A stretch of 64,000 nt of DNA, taken from positions 5,132,501-5,196,500 of the forward strand of contig JAJTWR010000266.1 in assembly GCA_021613335.1 (NCBI GenBank), read 5' to 3'. Origin of the DNA: Whitmania pigra. Taxonomy: Eukaryota; Annelida; Clitellata; Hirudinida; Haemopidae. The notes below the pieces were generated by a model. The model worked only from the letters and a program-made list of their open reading frames with translations. It was not told where the DNA came from and did not search any database. Below are positions 14,330-26,201 of this stretch, piece by piece (positions within the stretch are counted from its first letter, which is position 1; each line of letters starts with the position of its first letter). Position numbers and translations under genes: made by a program.

Positions 14330-15330
14330 AAGTTTTGCCTTTAAACAAGGGACATAATTTTAGTTTTTCCAAGGGTGAAGACAAACCCTCGCAAACTTGA
14401 GATGATCTCTTTTTTTGCTTCTAGACAAAATTCAAAGGGTTAACCTTCACAAAACATTAGATGACCAAAGATGAGGCTAGCCTAAACGCTGCTGTTGCCT
14501 CCTGCTCCATTAAATGACGTCGCCTAGAGAAACAATTAGCAAGAAATTAATTATATTTTTTGCCGATCTACTGAGCTCAGTTAAAATTCATAAGGATATA
14601 ATTAAGCTCTTCAAACGCAATTGAAGTGGAATTTTGGAACAGATCACGAAATTATCAAGTCATCAAGATCAGATTCAAAATTCTTTTTATTTGCCCTTTT
14701 TGCTTTCTGCTAATATTCCATTCACGTTTTTACTTGTTGGTGAGTTGAGCTCTGTTTTCAAACCCTGTCAAAGAAATAATAAGCATTACAAATACCAATA
14801 ACAAGCTACAAATTTAGGTGATCAGACTGTTGCTCACATAGATCACATAGATGCACACATGGGCAATTGCTCACTGACAATTGCTTATATAGACTATTGC
14901 TCAAACTCAAACTTTAATTAAAATGTTTTTGAATTCGTTTAGAATATCACTTCCTATGTGAACAATTAAATAAAAGAATATAACAATAAATAATTAAATC
15001 TATTTTAATGTTCTCTTTAGTGCGCATGGTTATATTTAGAAATTGATTTTGAATGGGTTCAAATATATCGTTTGTATATATAAAGTCCATGTTATTTGTT
15101 ATCTTACTAAAATAACAATAGTTGATATTTATTTGTCCTATATCAATTTTGTTTAGAAATTGTAAATATGTCTGAGGATTTACATTTTTTGACCCATAAA
15201 CAATTTCAAAAACATTTCAATTAAACTCATCAAAAATGTGAGCATATGCACATGTTGTTTGCAAGCATGCGTCTAAGTGCGCAATTGCCACATGAGCCTT
15301 TGCTATTTTGGAAAAATAATTTCAACAGGA
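14330..15330. other. non-coding stretch between mobile elements
   Basis: AT-rich, no supported gene. Near 14820-14900 there are CACATAGATCACATAGATGC-type short direct repeats. Nothing else stands out. Confidence 0.4.
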
Positions 15331-15335
15331 ACAGA

Positions 15336-15515
15336 AGTCCGAACAGGCGTGCAAGTTAGCTGAGAGGGTAGCGTGCCTGCGAACGACGGTAAAAGCAACA
15401 GTCGTTAAGTGTCGTGTTCGCAACCCATCTTGCACCGCCACAAAGCGCCCCTTGGACAAGGCGCTGTATATTGGGCGCTCCTTATTGCAAATAAACTTAT
15501 CATTATCATTGTTTA
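15336..15515 (+). mobile_element. tRNA-derived SINE (plus strand copy)
   Basis: The 5' head looks tRNA-like: an A-box-like TTAGCTGAGAGGGT at about 15355 and a B-box-like GTGTTCGCAACCC at about 15414. A body with GCGCCCCTTGGACAAGGCGC follows, and the copy ends in a short ATT/ATC-rich tail. Related copies lie on the other strand at 23222-23430, 33008-33200 and 40262-40415, so this is a dispersed family. Confidence 0.75.
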
Positions 15516-15639
15516 TGAAGCTCTGAATCATTGATTGATACCAATGTGGAGTGATTTATTATTTAATTGAGTTATCTACAATACTGTGTGGCCTCTCAGA
15601 AATGCAGATGTCATTAATAAATGAATTTGGCATGCAACA

Positions 15640-15720
15640 ATTGTTAAGTGTTATGTTTGCAGCCCAGCTTGCATCTCCACAAAACACCCTGAGGCTTTAT
15701 AAATAAATAATTATAATTTG
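15640..15720 (+). mobile_element. truncated SINE copy of the same family
   Basis: It matches the B-box-proximal part of the 15336 copy (GTTAAGTGTTATGTTTGCAG, then AGCTTGCATCTCCACAAAAC) and ends in TTTATAAATAAATAAT. The tRNA head is missing. Confidence 0.55.
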
Positions 15721-15839
15721 TATTGTTAAATAAAGTTTCAAAAAAATGATTCAACTTCAAAATCATGAGGTTTATGACATGTAAGAAATAAAAACAAGCA
15801 CTCAGCATACTTTGACATAGAATGACAAGTAGAATTTAT

Positions 15840-16915
15840 TTTGTAAAATGGAATTATCACGGGAAATAGAAATTATTTCTGAAGCCAATTCGATTTAGCT
15901 CAAACATTTTTTTTATCTATGCTAACTTATTTCAGTCAAATACCGGTATATTTTGTCTAAAACATCGTCGTGTTTGAAATGAGTTTGTCGAAATCACTTA
16001 GTGGTAGCGCCATCTGCAGCAGCACACATCTGCCGAGACATAAACCTCAAGCATGCTGCATGATCTTCGTTTTCGATTACTGACAACTTTAATTCAATTC
16101 CAGAATCAGCATATTTGCTTGATCCGACAATGGCACAAGCAATTATGTCACCATAATGTGCACCTCTGCTGCATGCAGCTAAGCTGTATATCGCAACTGT
16201 TTCTGAAAGCAAGGAAGATCCAGTTCAGGCAGTTCATGTGTCTGGTTCTGGTGATGAATCTACATCGTCACTCTCATTGCCGACTCGGACTTCATTGAAG
16301 TTTAAATTTTCGACAACTAAGATTCAGTCCAGTACAACTGCTGTGAATATTATTTGTATCAGCAAAAGAGACACAGTGCTTAATCAGCTCAACAAATATC
16401 TAGCTATGTAATAGAAGCAGAACATAATGATGCAATAAATTTCTGGAAAGAGAAGACTACTAACTAGTACAACATTAAATTGTATGAGTTAGCCCAGGAC
16501 TTATTATCAGCACCTGCTTGTCAAGCCTACGTGGAGCGGATATTTTCGGTCTTCGGCATCCTGACTACAGGACGATGCAACCGAATGCAACAGTCCTTGG
16601 AGATGAGAGCTTTCCTCAAACTATACTTATTTTGACTAACTGTGGCAATAAATGTTCAATAAATTTTGTAGTTATTTCTTTCTTACTTTAAGGATGCTTT
16701 TATAATCATTTCAACTTTCAACAAGGAAAACGAAAATATTGAAAATGGAATTAGAAATTATTTCAGAATGGTAATTTGAATCGAATGGAAATTTTTAGAA
16801 CTTTGAATGGAATTGGAATAGAAATATAAATTATTTGTCAAATAATAATGGAATTAAAATTGTAAAGAAAATTAATTTGCGAATGAAAATAATACTGGGC
16901 ACCGTAACTCAAAAC
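15840..16915 (+). mobile_element. hAT transposon remnant with C-terminal dimerisation domain
   Basis: Plus-strand frames at about 16200-16440 and 16480-16635 read as a decayed hAT transposase. The last part is the hATC dimerisation domain (LSAPACQAYVERIFSVFGIL, then GRCNRMQQSLEMRAFLKL, stop near 16635), matching the family pattern PASSxxxERxFSxxGxxxxxxRxxLxxxxxxxLxxL. Similar GGAATTRGAAAT-type sequence flanks both sides (about 15847 and 16745-16860). Element ends are uncertain. The catalytic core is not recognisable, so it is inactive. Confidence 0.65.
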
Positions 16916-16992
16916 ATCGATTAAAACAACTCCAGCCTTAGGCGAAAACACGAGACCACGCCTCTTGGCCTGGACAATCATATAATGAATAA

Positions 16993-19090
16993 TTGATGCG
17001 ACAAGTTACACTGCAAACAACTCCACCCCAACCGTATCCGTTTCCAGCTACAAGTCCCCCACTTGGCTGCACCAGCACCAGTCTCCCCTGCCACCAGCCT
17101 CAGTCGCCAATCTTCCGCAATCACCAGCTCCGGTCGCCATCTCCAGTTTCTCGGATGCTCAGTCTCACAGCCCCGAAGAGCTTCATCGATAAATTCTTCG
17201 CCATCTATGACAACTGCTTCCCCATCACTTATAAGCTAAAAAAAAATCTTGTCCATACAAGAAGCCTTGGATGACCTCTGGACTACTCACCTCGTGTAGA
17301 ACAAAGAAAGCGCTACGCAAAACTTTCATCTCCAATCAATCAGCTGATAAATTTAAGTTTGTACAATACTGAAACAAATTCAAGAAAGTCAAAGAAACCG
17401 CAATCACCCGTTACTATTCTGATAAATTTTGTGAATATGAACTTTACTATAAAAAAAAAACAAACCTAGGAACTTGATAAAATATCTCTAAAATGGAAAC
17501 AATAGCCACTCATCCCCCACTACCTTCTACAACAGTGATGGTCGACCTATGACCTCTTCCTCCGAAATTGCAGGCTCGTTTAATGCTTATTTCCCTAGTA
17601 TTTAGTTATGAACTTGCCAATAAAATCACTCCAAGTCTTAAAAATTACCGTGAATATTCTTATCAGATGTCATTTCGGACGAAATCATACAGCTATCAAG
17701 ACAACTGAAACAGTCCCATAGTCCTGGTCTCGATCAAATTGATCCAAGCCTCGCAAAGATTTCGATACCGGTGATTGCTCATCTCCTGTTATAAAGTTAT
17801 AAACTGCTCATTTAAATCCGGAATTTTTCCAAACCCCCTTAAAAATTGCCAAATTGTTCTTTTACATACATCTAACTCCAAAGAAACAATCACGAATTAT
17901 ATACCGATTTCAATTCTACCGTACTTCTCAAAATTTTTCTAAAAAGCCATGTACCATCGAAGCATCTCATTCCTAGATACATTTTCCGTCATCCGGGAAA
18001 ATCAGTTTGGCTTCCGGCAGAACCACTCCACATACATGCCCATTTCAATTCTGCATTCAAAGATTTCCGATGCTTTGGATCGGGGGCGGGTAACAATTAG
18101 CGTCTTCTTGGACCTCGTAAAGGCATTCGACACCGTGAACCATGAAATCCTGCTTGACAAGCTTAATTACTACGGAGTCAGAGGCAAATGTCTGCATTGG
18201 AATCGGAGTTATCTACATCACCGAAGTCAGCTAGTTTCGTTCAATAGCTGCTACTCATCTGCTGAACTTGTTACTTTAGGAGTGCCTCAGGGCTCTGTAC
18301 TGGGCCCTTTGCTTTTTCTCATTTATGTAATTGGTCAGAGATTCTGGATTTTTTGTTGTTTGCGAATGATACGACTATATTTATGTCTGCTAGCGATATT
18401 ATAACTTTGCATAATATTACGAATAGTGAACTTGAAAAAGTGGCTGACTGGTCTAATGCAAAAGTTTTGCCTCCAAATGTAATAAAAAAACAGTTTATAT
18501 GGTGTTTCGAGGAAAAAACTGTTTGGATGAACTTTCTATATCTATTTGCCTTTAACTCGTTTTGCATCTTCTAAATTTCTTGGGTTATAAAAGACGATCA
18601 TCTTTCTTTCAAATCTCACATCAACCACATAGTCAAAAAGATTTCAAGCAATATTGGTCTAATATCATGTAAACGACTACATTACTTCAAAAATAGCTCT
18701 CACATTGTATTACTCCCTAATACATCCATATCTAAATTATTGTAATTTAATCTTGGCATCCAATTATGCTGCTAACTTTTATTTACTCATTCTCAAAAAA
18801 AAGTCCTGCGTGTAACCTTGTGTTTACCGTAAAACTCATACAGATATTATTTAAAAAAATTTCAAATTACTCAAAGTTCACCAGATAAATCTCCTGTGCC
18901 GGTATGTTCATATGCAAACTTGATCACCACATGTTGCCTGCATTATTTGGACATATGTTCTCAAAGGTCTCATCCTTCCATCAGGCTTGGACTGGGCAAC
19001 CGGGATACCGGGAGCAAAAGCTCTGTTATATTCATTGACAAGTTTTGAATTTATTCTAAAGGCACAATTATTTTTGAAAATATTTGAACA
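16993..19090 (+). mobile_element. CR1/L2-like non-LTR retrotransposon, frame-broken
   Basis: Successive frames on the plus strand follow the order of a CR1/L2-type RT ORF: a linker before RT (about 17230-17640), the finger region with QLKQSHSPGLDQIDP (about 17700), RT core 17949-18350 with motif A SVFLDLVKAFDTVNHEILL and motif B TLGVPQGSVLGPLLFLIYV, then motif C at about 18350 as FANDTTI, and thumb remnants to about 19080. Motif C has Asn in place of the first catalytic Asp (FADD to FAND). Many stops and frameshifts. The copy is dead. Confidence 0.82.
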
Positions 19091-19151
19091 CAACGCCATT
19101 ATCGGAATATTTGAAAACAACTGGAATGGATATACTACGAGCCAGTAGCGC

Positions 19152-19424
19152 AACCAGCGAAAAATGCTGGGGGGGGGGCTCAAGTTTAGAAAAGGGACGA
19201 AAGCCCGACGAAGCTTGTCGATGTGAATTGGAGCTGTCTTTGCACAGTTTCAGCGTCTTTTCCATGAAGGCTGCAGAACCTCGGGAGTCATTGTGCCATT
19301 CTGCAAAGCATCAAGAGCAGCCAAGGCAGGGTTGTCAAAACGACTGGTTATCTGATGATCAGATAACCAGCGAAAAATGCTGGGGGGGGGGCTCAAGTTT
19401 AGAAAAGGGACGAAAGCCCGACGC
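19152..19424. repeat. 60-bp direct duplication with G10 tracts flanking a 27-bp perfect palindrome
   Basis: Segments 19153-19211 and 19366-19424 are essentially identical: AACCAGCGAAAAATGCTGG, a run of about ten G, then CTCAAGTTTAGAAAAGGGAC and AAAGCCCGACG. Positions 19344-19370 form a perfect inverted repeat of 13-nt arms around one base (CTGGTTATCTGAT and its complement) that abuts the second copy. The near-identity against decayed neighbours suggests a recent event. The parent element is unknown. Confidence 0.8.
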
Positions 19425-19429
19425 AGTCA

Positions 19430-20557
19430 AAAAATTTTTGAAGCTGTTCAAATCAAAACTACCAATTATAATTAATAAAGAATTAAAGATAGAACAGATT
19501 ATTATTATTATGAGTTTGACTATCTTATGTCTGCAGTCTTATTCTGTATCTTTAATAATTTATTAATGAGTTTGACTATCTTCTGTCTCAAAGTTTCAAA
19601 CCAGTTAAATTCCTTGCAACTTTTAAGTAGTGTTTTTGAACTTTAAAATTTCATTATTACATATGAAATAATTTTAGAAACTAAAAATATATATATATAA
19701 ATTAAATTAAACTAAAAATAAGTAAAATATTAAATTATTGAAAAACTTTATATGAAACTAATGATGAAGTGGGCCGCCATGATCAAATTTCCCGGTTTTT
19801 CTTCCGTAATATTTTATAACTCTACATATTTAATACATATTTTAAAATACATTCTATTATATCTCTCCGTTCAAAATAATTTTTTAAAGTTTATCTATCA
19901 ATTTCTATTTACCTATAATTTGAAATTAAAATTTTTGCTGAATATTTCGTAATCAAAACCTAATAGATTAGAAACAACCTAATTTTTATTCCATCAGATT
20001 TAGAAAAATGAGTTACAATAAAATTAAATATTAAAAAAAATTTAAATGTAAGTATTTAATATTTTTCGTTAGATGACATTACTTAACTGGTTCTAATAAT
20101 TATTTTAAGAATATGTATTATGTTCTAGAAAATGCTTCTATAAACCTATTACTTGTTTTTAAATTAGCTTGTTATTATTATTTATTTCTGAAAATTATCT
20201 TAAACTGAAATTACACAACTGATTACTCTGCAACTAATAGTGGAAATTCAAATTCTTTTTTTTCCGCTGAGTAAAGTCGAATTTCAAATACTGATTTACT
20301 ACTTGCAAATCTTACACAAGTAAATTTATCGTGCCCTTGACATTATTTTATGAGAAAGTAATAAATGTCATTATTTAATTAAGAGATGTACGCTTCTTTA
20401 TTGCTCTTGTTTGGAAGTAATTAAGCTATATTTTAACATCCGCAAAATTAGTTAGTTATTAGGAGCGGTTATTAGATGATAGAATTGAAGAAATGATTTA
20501 TAACGAATATATAAAGTTCTAGTGCATAATAATGGAGATTGGTTTCTTTTGTCACAG
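19430..20557. other. very AT-rich stretch upstream of the BRCT gene
   Basis: No supported exon. Any 5' exons of the BRCT gene, including a RING finger, are not visible here by eye. There is a (TA)n run near 19688-19701. Confidence 0.4.
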
Positions 20558-23500
20558 AAACTTCTGTATGCCATGGCAATGGATCTTCAGAAAGATGTAA
20601 ATTTTTTTAAAGATATTGCAAAGGAAATAAGATTGATACTTCTTCACCTAAAACAATTTGGTGAAACAAGCACCAAGTATGTGCTTTTGTAGGCATTTGG
20701 TAATTGCTATTTAAGAACAATTTAATTCTGATTTCAATTTAGATCTTAAATATTTTGATGGTACGATATGACCTGCATCTTAATTTTTTTTTATGAATTT
20801 GTTTTAACTCAGAAAAAAGAACCATTGATACTGTTCAAGTGATTATAACTTTTTTTAATTTTAAGTTGCAAAATTAAAGACATTATTCTGGAAAATATTG
20901 CTCAATTTGATCATGCTTTCAAAAATGATATCCATACTAGTGAGTTGTATATCTTTGATAATTGGTGATGCATTAATAACTTTAAGAGACAATTTGCATT
21001 CAGAAAAATGTTGACTTCTTAATAATTGAATCTAACTTCATAAATCATATTTACATGTGGATCACATGTGTAATATCAACTATACATATAAATCCATAAA
21101 ATAACAAGCCTCTGATTTTGTCAATGGTTGAAAAATGCTTAGATGATAAGGTAGCGAGGAATCTGTTTTTAATTTCTTGTTCTACGAATCAATCTTATAA
21201 TCTTCAATGTTCAGTGATTCTCAATGCAAACAAGTACAAGAGGCCCTCTGGAGTTGGCTCTCATTCAAAAGTGAGAAAAATTTTGTATTTATAATTTATC
21301 TATTAGATTTATTAGTTTATGCCAGATTTTATTTTTATGTGCTTTATTTATTTTATATTAAAGTGAGCTCATTAAAATATTATGATTGTGTTTAAGTGAA
21401 TTAATATAATGTTAGGTGATGTAGTTTAATATGATGCAATAACCGTCACACATTTATAGCTAGGTTTGCCTATTCATGCCCAGTGTGCATCTTAAACCTG
21501 TGCTATTGATTGGTTGAGTCTCAAACCACACCTGATGACTTATAAGCAGCATTCACATCATCTTTTTGGATGGTTTTTTAGTTGCAAGGACTAATTTGTT
21601 TAGCCACAATTGGATATTTTATCATTATCCTGCGACCTAATTTAATACTGAGTTCTATGCTAACGTTGATACTGACTTTAGCTTAAACACTCCATTTCCT
21701 TTGTAATGAAATATCAAATTTTTATTGATGTATTCCAAGAATTCATAGAAATCACACTAGTCACAATTTGTTCTTTATATAATTGCTAAAATTAAAACAC
21801 ATTAAATTGTTATTCATTTTAATTGTGTTCCTTCATAGGAAGATAATCTTGAAGAACTGCAGGCTGAAGTTCAATCAATCTCTGGTGTTGTCAACATGTT
21901 GCAGAAACAAGTCAACAGAGTAGGTGTTTTTCCGATGCATTTCAATAACACATGCACCAATTTTTTTATCAATATTATCACTGAACTTCATTTTGAGAAA
22001 TTATTAAATTTCCAACTATCTTTGTCAAATTTCAAAAGTTATATGCTTAATTAATTGTCAACTTGTTTTAAATCTTCTACAGACGGCTTGTGAAGCTGAA
22101 GAGGATTGTCCGACCACCGCTGCACGTGTCTCACCAATTGAAGACACGAAAATGGACACATTTCAAATTGGTGAAGGCAACAACTCCACTGTTACAACGA
22201 ACGGCAGAATGCTCGAAGAAAGTTTTTATCTCTCAGAGGACGAGGACATTTTTGGTGATGTTGAATATAAGGAACAAGAAGTTTTGCAACTTGGAACTTC
22301 AAATGATAAGCCGGCAAAATGGCAGACTAACGACGACGTGGTCGACAGCAGCCAATTGGAAACATCAAGGGGAGAGCAACTTCAGGATTGCCCTTATGCC
22401 TTTTCAGAGCCTTTTTTCACACAGCCCGAGAGTGTCTTTGATAAGTGTGTGGCAGCATTGCATTCCGTCGAATATAACACCGAATTGTTTGAAGATGAAT
22501 CAAATAAATTACTTCCAAATACTAAATCAGTCTCCCATAAAAATGAAGCCCTTTCCAACTCGTCGCCGTCCAATCGAATCACTTCGTCGGATGAACTTTA
22601 TGCCGAAGCATGTAAGCCAATCGAGCGAGTGATGTATGGTATGGATTCGAACCTTAAACGTAAAATCACTTCGGCATCTTCAAAAGTTTCTGCACTTTCA
22701 AACCCGAAAAGGCCGCTAACAGTGCTGCCTGATGAGGTTTCCATGACCAAAATTACTCCTTATAATGATGAGTCAAAAAGAGGAGTCTGTAATGAAGGTC
22801 CTTTGAAAAGAAACACAAAGACAATATTTCAAGATGGCAGATTTTCTGCAAAAGAACATCTTTCTGATAACCTTGGAACAACGTCATCGTCAGTTCCACC
22901 TTCTCCTATCTTGGCTCTCGGCACTGACACCAGAACAACTCTTAATACCAACGTTCCTTCAACTGCTAAATCTACCACAACTCCTGCAAATAAACCTGGT
23001 CCACTTCTAAACTGTTTGCCAGACGAGCAGCTGCTCAAAGTTGAAAATGTTTTTAATTTGCCAATTAACCTCCAGAAGCCTAATTGGGTGCTGACAGTTT
23101 CGGGAAGGCTGAGCAAGAGTCAGAATGTGATGGTAAGCAATTTGATATATATATTATAAAGATATCTTAAATCTTATGTAGATACTTTAGATAATTAACA
23201 CAAGTAATTTTGGGATTGTAATTACATTTATTGTAATCGTAATTGTAACTTCATTTATATAGCGCCATATACATAGCGTCAGAGGCGCTTCTTGTAACCA
23301 TTTATAAAGCGCTCCTTCCCAAGGGCGCTGGCGGCAGTGCAGGCTGGGTTTCGAACACGACACATTACGACTGTTGCCATTACCGCCGTATGCAGACACG
23401 TAACCCATTCGGCTAACCTGCACGCCCCACTGCATCATGCTCATTGACGACATGTAATAGTAATACTTAATAACAGCATGACATGTTATTATTATTGTCA

Positions 23501-25000
23501 TTAATTAGCAAGAACCAGTGTTCTTGCCATCATCTTCATTCAACTTTCCTTTGCAGGTGAAAGTTAAGAATTTTGCCTCAGCCCTTAAGTGCAAGCTGAG
23601 TACCAGTTTTAACTTTCTAACAACTCATCTCATTCTAAACAAAGGTGATCATAGTGATGATTATAATTATTATTTTTTTTAAACTTAATTATTTTCAAAT
23701 AAATAAAAATTTGCAATAATATTAATTTACTATTTAAATTATAAGAAAGCAATGACTTACTGCAGTAAATTAAATATTTGTTTTTAATATAAATATTTAT
23801 TTTAAATATTGGCTGGTTGACTGATTGATACCAGCTACTGTTGTTATTAACTATTATTATTATTATTATTATTATTATCATCATCATCATCATAATCATA
23901 ATTATTTTCTATTTCCTATCAATCAGGTGAGAAGTTGAGACAAATTGACTTCTATGAGGCACTTGTTTCAAACAGGCCTGTTGTATCCTTTCAATGGATT
24001 TCTGAATCTTTGAAAGAGGGAAAACTACTGCCGTGCGTGAGTGTCGAGATTTCTTGTTTTTTTCTCGGTAACTTTGGAGCTTGTGACTAGGCATCTATGA
24101 GATGATCACATAATCAAAAAATTACAAGGATGGTTTCTCAACTGGTGTTTTTGGTAGCGGCATCTTCTTATCGTCAGAATTTCAAAAGGATGAAAATTGC
24201 TGAAATATTTGAGGCAATCTAAGATGTTCATCAAGAGAATTCTCAACCACCACATTGTTTAACCATTAGTTAATTCCCATAACTCAATACTTCCTCAAGC
24301 AAAACTATTGATCAGCACTGCTTTTTAGGATCCGTTTCTTGTAAGGGAAAGACCTAGCATCGATGATGAAGATGAATGTCGTGATGTTCAAGACTTTCTT
24401 CTGGAAGATGTTCACATTTGCTGCATTGCATCATTTTCTGGATTTTCCAAAGGTTTCCGTTTCTAAATGCAACTAACTAGCATACCTTGCTATACATCGC
24501 TATATCTTTATATATCATCATATATTTGTTGTAATAAATAAATATCTTTTGCTTGAACTAATAACCTTGAATATTCAGGAGAACTGAGGAGATTAGTTGA
24601 AATGTGTGGAGGGACTTTTGTGCTTGACCCAGCTCTTTTTAAAAGCTCTCGGAAATGGAAGAACGTTGCGTTGGTTGAAAATCATGACTTTGATCAAGAA
24701 TATGAGCATCAGTACAAGAGAGGTGATGATACTTGTCATTCATTATGAACTTGCTCAGCATTTAAGCATGGCTGGATTCAATAAAGACTTTTTAAGCACT
24801 CGATTAGAGTCTTTGGAAGCATTAATTAGTTATTTATTTACTCCACTCAAAAATTTAAAAATAACTTTCTTTATTATCATATTATTTCAGCAAACGAGAA
24901 TTTGAGCAAGTTTGAGGTGGTGTCCAAAGAATGGCTGCTGGAGTCCATAAACCAGGGAAGACTCCTCGACACAAGAGATTTTCGTTGCACTTTACCTTAA
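20558..25000 (+). CDS. tandem-BRCT protein, BRCA1-like; 5' end not found
   Basis: Exons: 20558-20676, 20866-20939, 21215-21270 (these three tentative), 21839-21919, 22083-23132, 23557-23644, 23927-24036, 24329-24452, 24579-24722, 24891-25000 (stop TAA). All phases join in one frame. The C-terminal five exons encode two BRCT repeats: STSFNFLTTHLILNKGE, then RPVVSFQWISESLKEGKLL, then DVHICCIASFSGFSKGELRR, LVEMCGGTFV and FEVVSKEWLLESINQGR. The second-repeat start and order match the BRCA1 BRCT pair best as I recall it. Exon 21839-21919 is a helical, coiled-coil-like segment (EDNLEELQAEVQSISGVV), like the PALB2-binding coil of BRCA1. The 1.05-kb central exon is Ser/Thr/acidic and disordered. The expected role is a phosphopeptide-binding DNA-damage adaptor. 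The strong acceptor before 20558 implies upstream exons. BARD1 or another BRCT protein is the alternative. Confidence 0.72.
23222..23430 (-). mobile_element. tRNA-derived SINE with L2-like tail, intronic
   Basis: Minus-strand copy inside the intron between exons 22083-23132 and 23557-23644. Reading the minus strand, the A-box-like TTAGCCGAATGGGT and B-box-like GTGTTCGAAACCC are followed by AGCGCCCTTGGGAAGGAGCG and an end GCGCTATATAAATG plus an A/T tail. This end resembles the 3' terminus of L2-clade LINEs, suggesting mobilisation by such a LINE. Confidence 0.8.
23855..23905. repeat. (ATT)n/(ATC)n microsatellite
   Basis: A compound trinucleotide tract just upstream of the 23927 exon acceptor of the BRCT gene. 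Confidence 0.8.
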
Positions 25001-26201
25001 CTGATGAGTTGGTTCCTGATATTAAGCAAAAGTGCTTAAATTCATTCTCACATCTTTGGAGTTTATTGCGATAACTCACATAACTCCGGCTTTTCATGGA
25101 TTTCAAATGGTTTATATTTTTAATATTGTACTGCAAAACTTTTTGTCATATTAATTGTGTTTGCTATCAAGTAAAATGAATGTGTACTCCATTTGCATAG
25201 TATCACATGCACAGCATCAGGGAAGCTTCTTTCAACCATTTATGTAGCACTCCTCACCTAGGGTGCTTGTAGCAGTCTAGGCTGTGATAGTGATGATATT
25301 TCATCCTTTATTTGAAAGAACTTATTGCATGATTTTAAATATTCTAACAAAAGTCAGCATCGAGTTAAGACAACACTTTCTTTTTAAGATGTTTCCAACC
25401 TCTCCTTCAAATGTGATCAAGCTCACTGATTCAATCAGATCAAAGCTTAGAAATGACTTTGAAAATAACGAAACGAACAATAATTGTATAATTGTTGCAA
25501 ACGGATTTCTGCAAACGTGTGTGAAAATTGTGAAGGATATGAAACATGCAAATCACTCTCATTACTGGTCGATTTTCAACCAATAAAATGGCAAGCTGAA
25601 CATTTAGGCAAAAATCTTAGTTTAACTCGATGCACCAGAACTTAAAAATATCTACATTTCTATCAGTTTTGTGAGATCAGAAAAAAATGGAAAGGGAGCT
25701 GTTCGGTGAAAATCAATGCTGTTATTTCAAATGTTTGTTCCCAATATTTACAGCTCTTAAACTCCTATTGCGACAACTAAACACGTGCAAGTCGCTTCAT
25801 GGCAGTTGTTGCGAATGGCCCTGGCAAAAAGCTGATCAAAACCTGTGGTCAAGAATTCTTGCAGGTGACCAATATGAATATTCAACGCCTTTTAATGCCA
25901 AGGATTTGCAGTTATAACATCTTATGCAAAAGTTCGAGGATCCTTTGATTTGAAAAGTTGAGTTAATAATACATTAATATCACTCAGGATGGTCACGAGA
26001 GAGATGAGCTGGTGGTGGTGATGAATACTGTGGCTTGAATGGATGGATTGAATGAGAAGAAGAACGATATGTTTTCATGATAGTAATTCAATGGCAAACA
26101 AGCCGTGCATGCATTGCTTGAAGCTAACAAATGCCAGGCAATGATGGAGAGAATAGTTATAGCCACCAATCAATGCACGTCTGCTCTAATGCCCGAAGCC
26201 C
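25001..26201. other. intergenic space between convergent BRCT gene and FBXO8
   Basis: It holds the 3' UTRs of both convergent genes. A truncated SINE copy lies at 25205-25290. The open frame 25284-25586 and neighbours show no recognisable protein. Confidence 0.45.
25205..25290 (-). mobile_element. truncated SINE copy
   Basis: AGGCTGTGATAG-like and AACCATTTATGTAGCACTCC segments match the body of the 23222 family in the same orientation, but the tRNA head is absent and divergence is high. Confidence 0.5.

Noticed and set aside
22090..22632. 180-codon plus-strand frame overlapping the BRCT gene central exon
   Set aside because: It is in the wrong phase. The frame from 22083 continues through all downstream exons.
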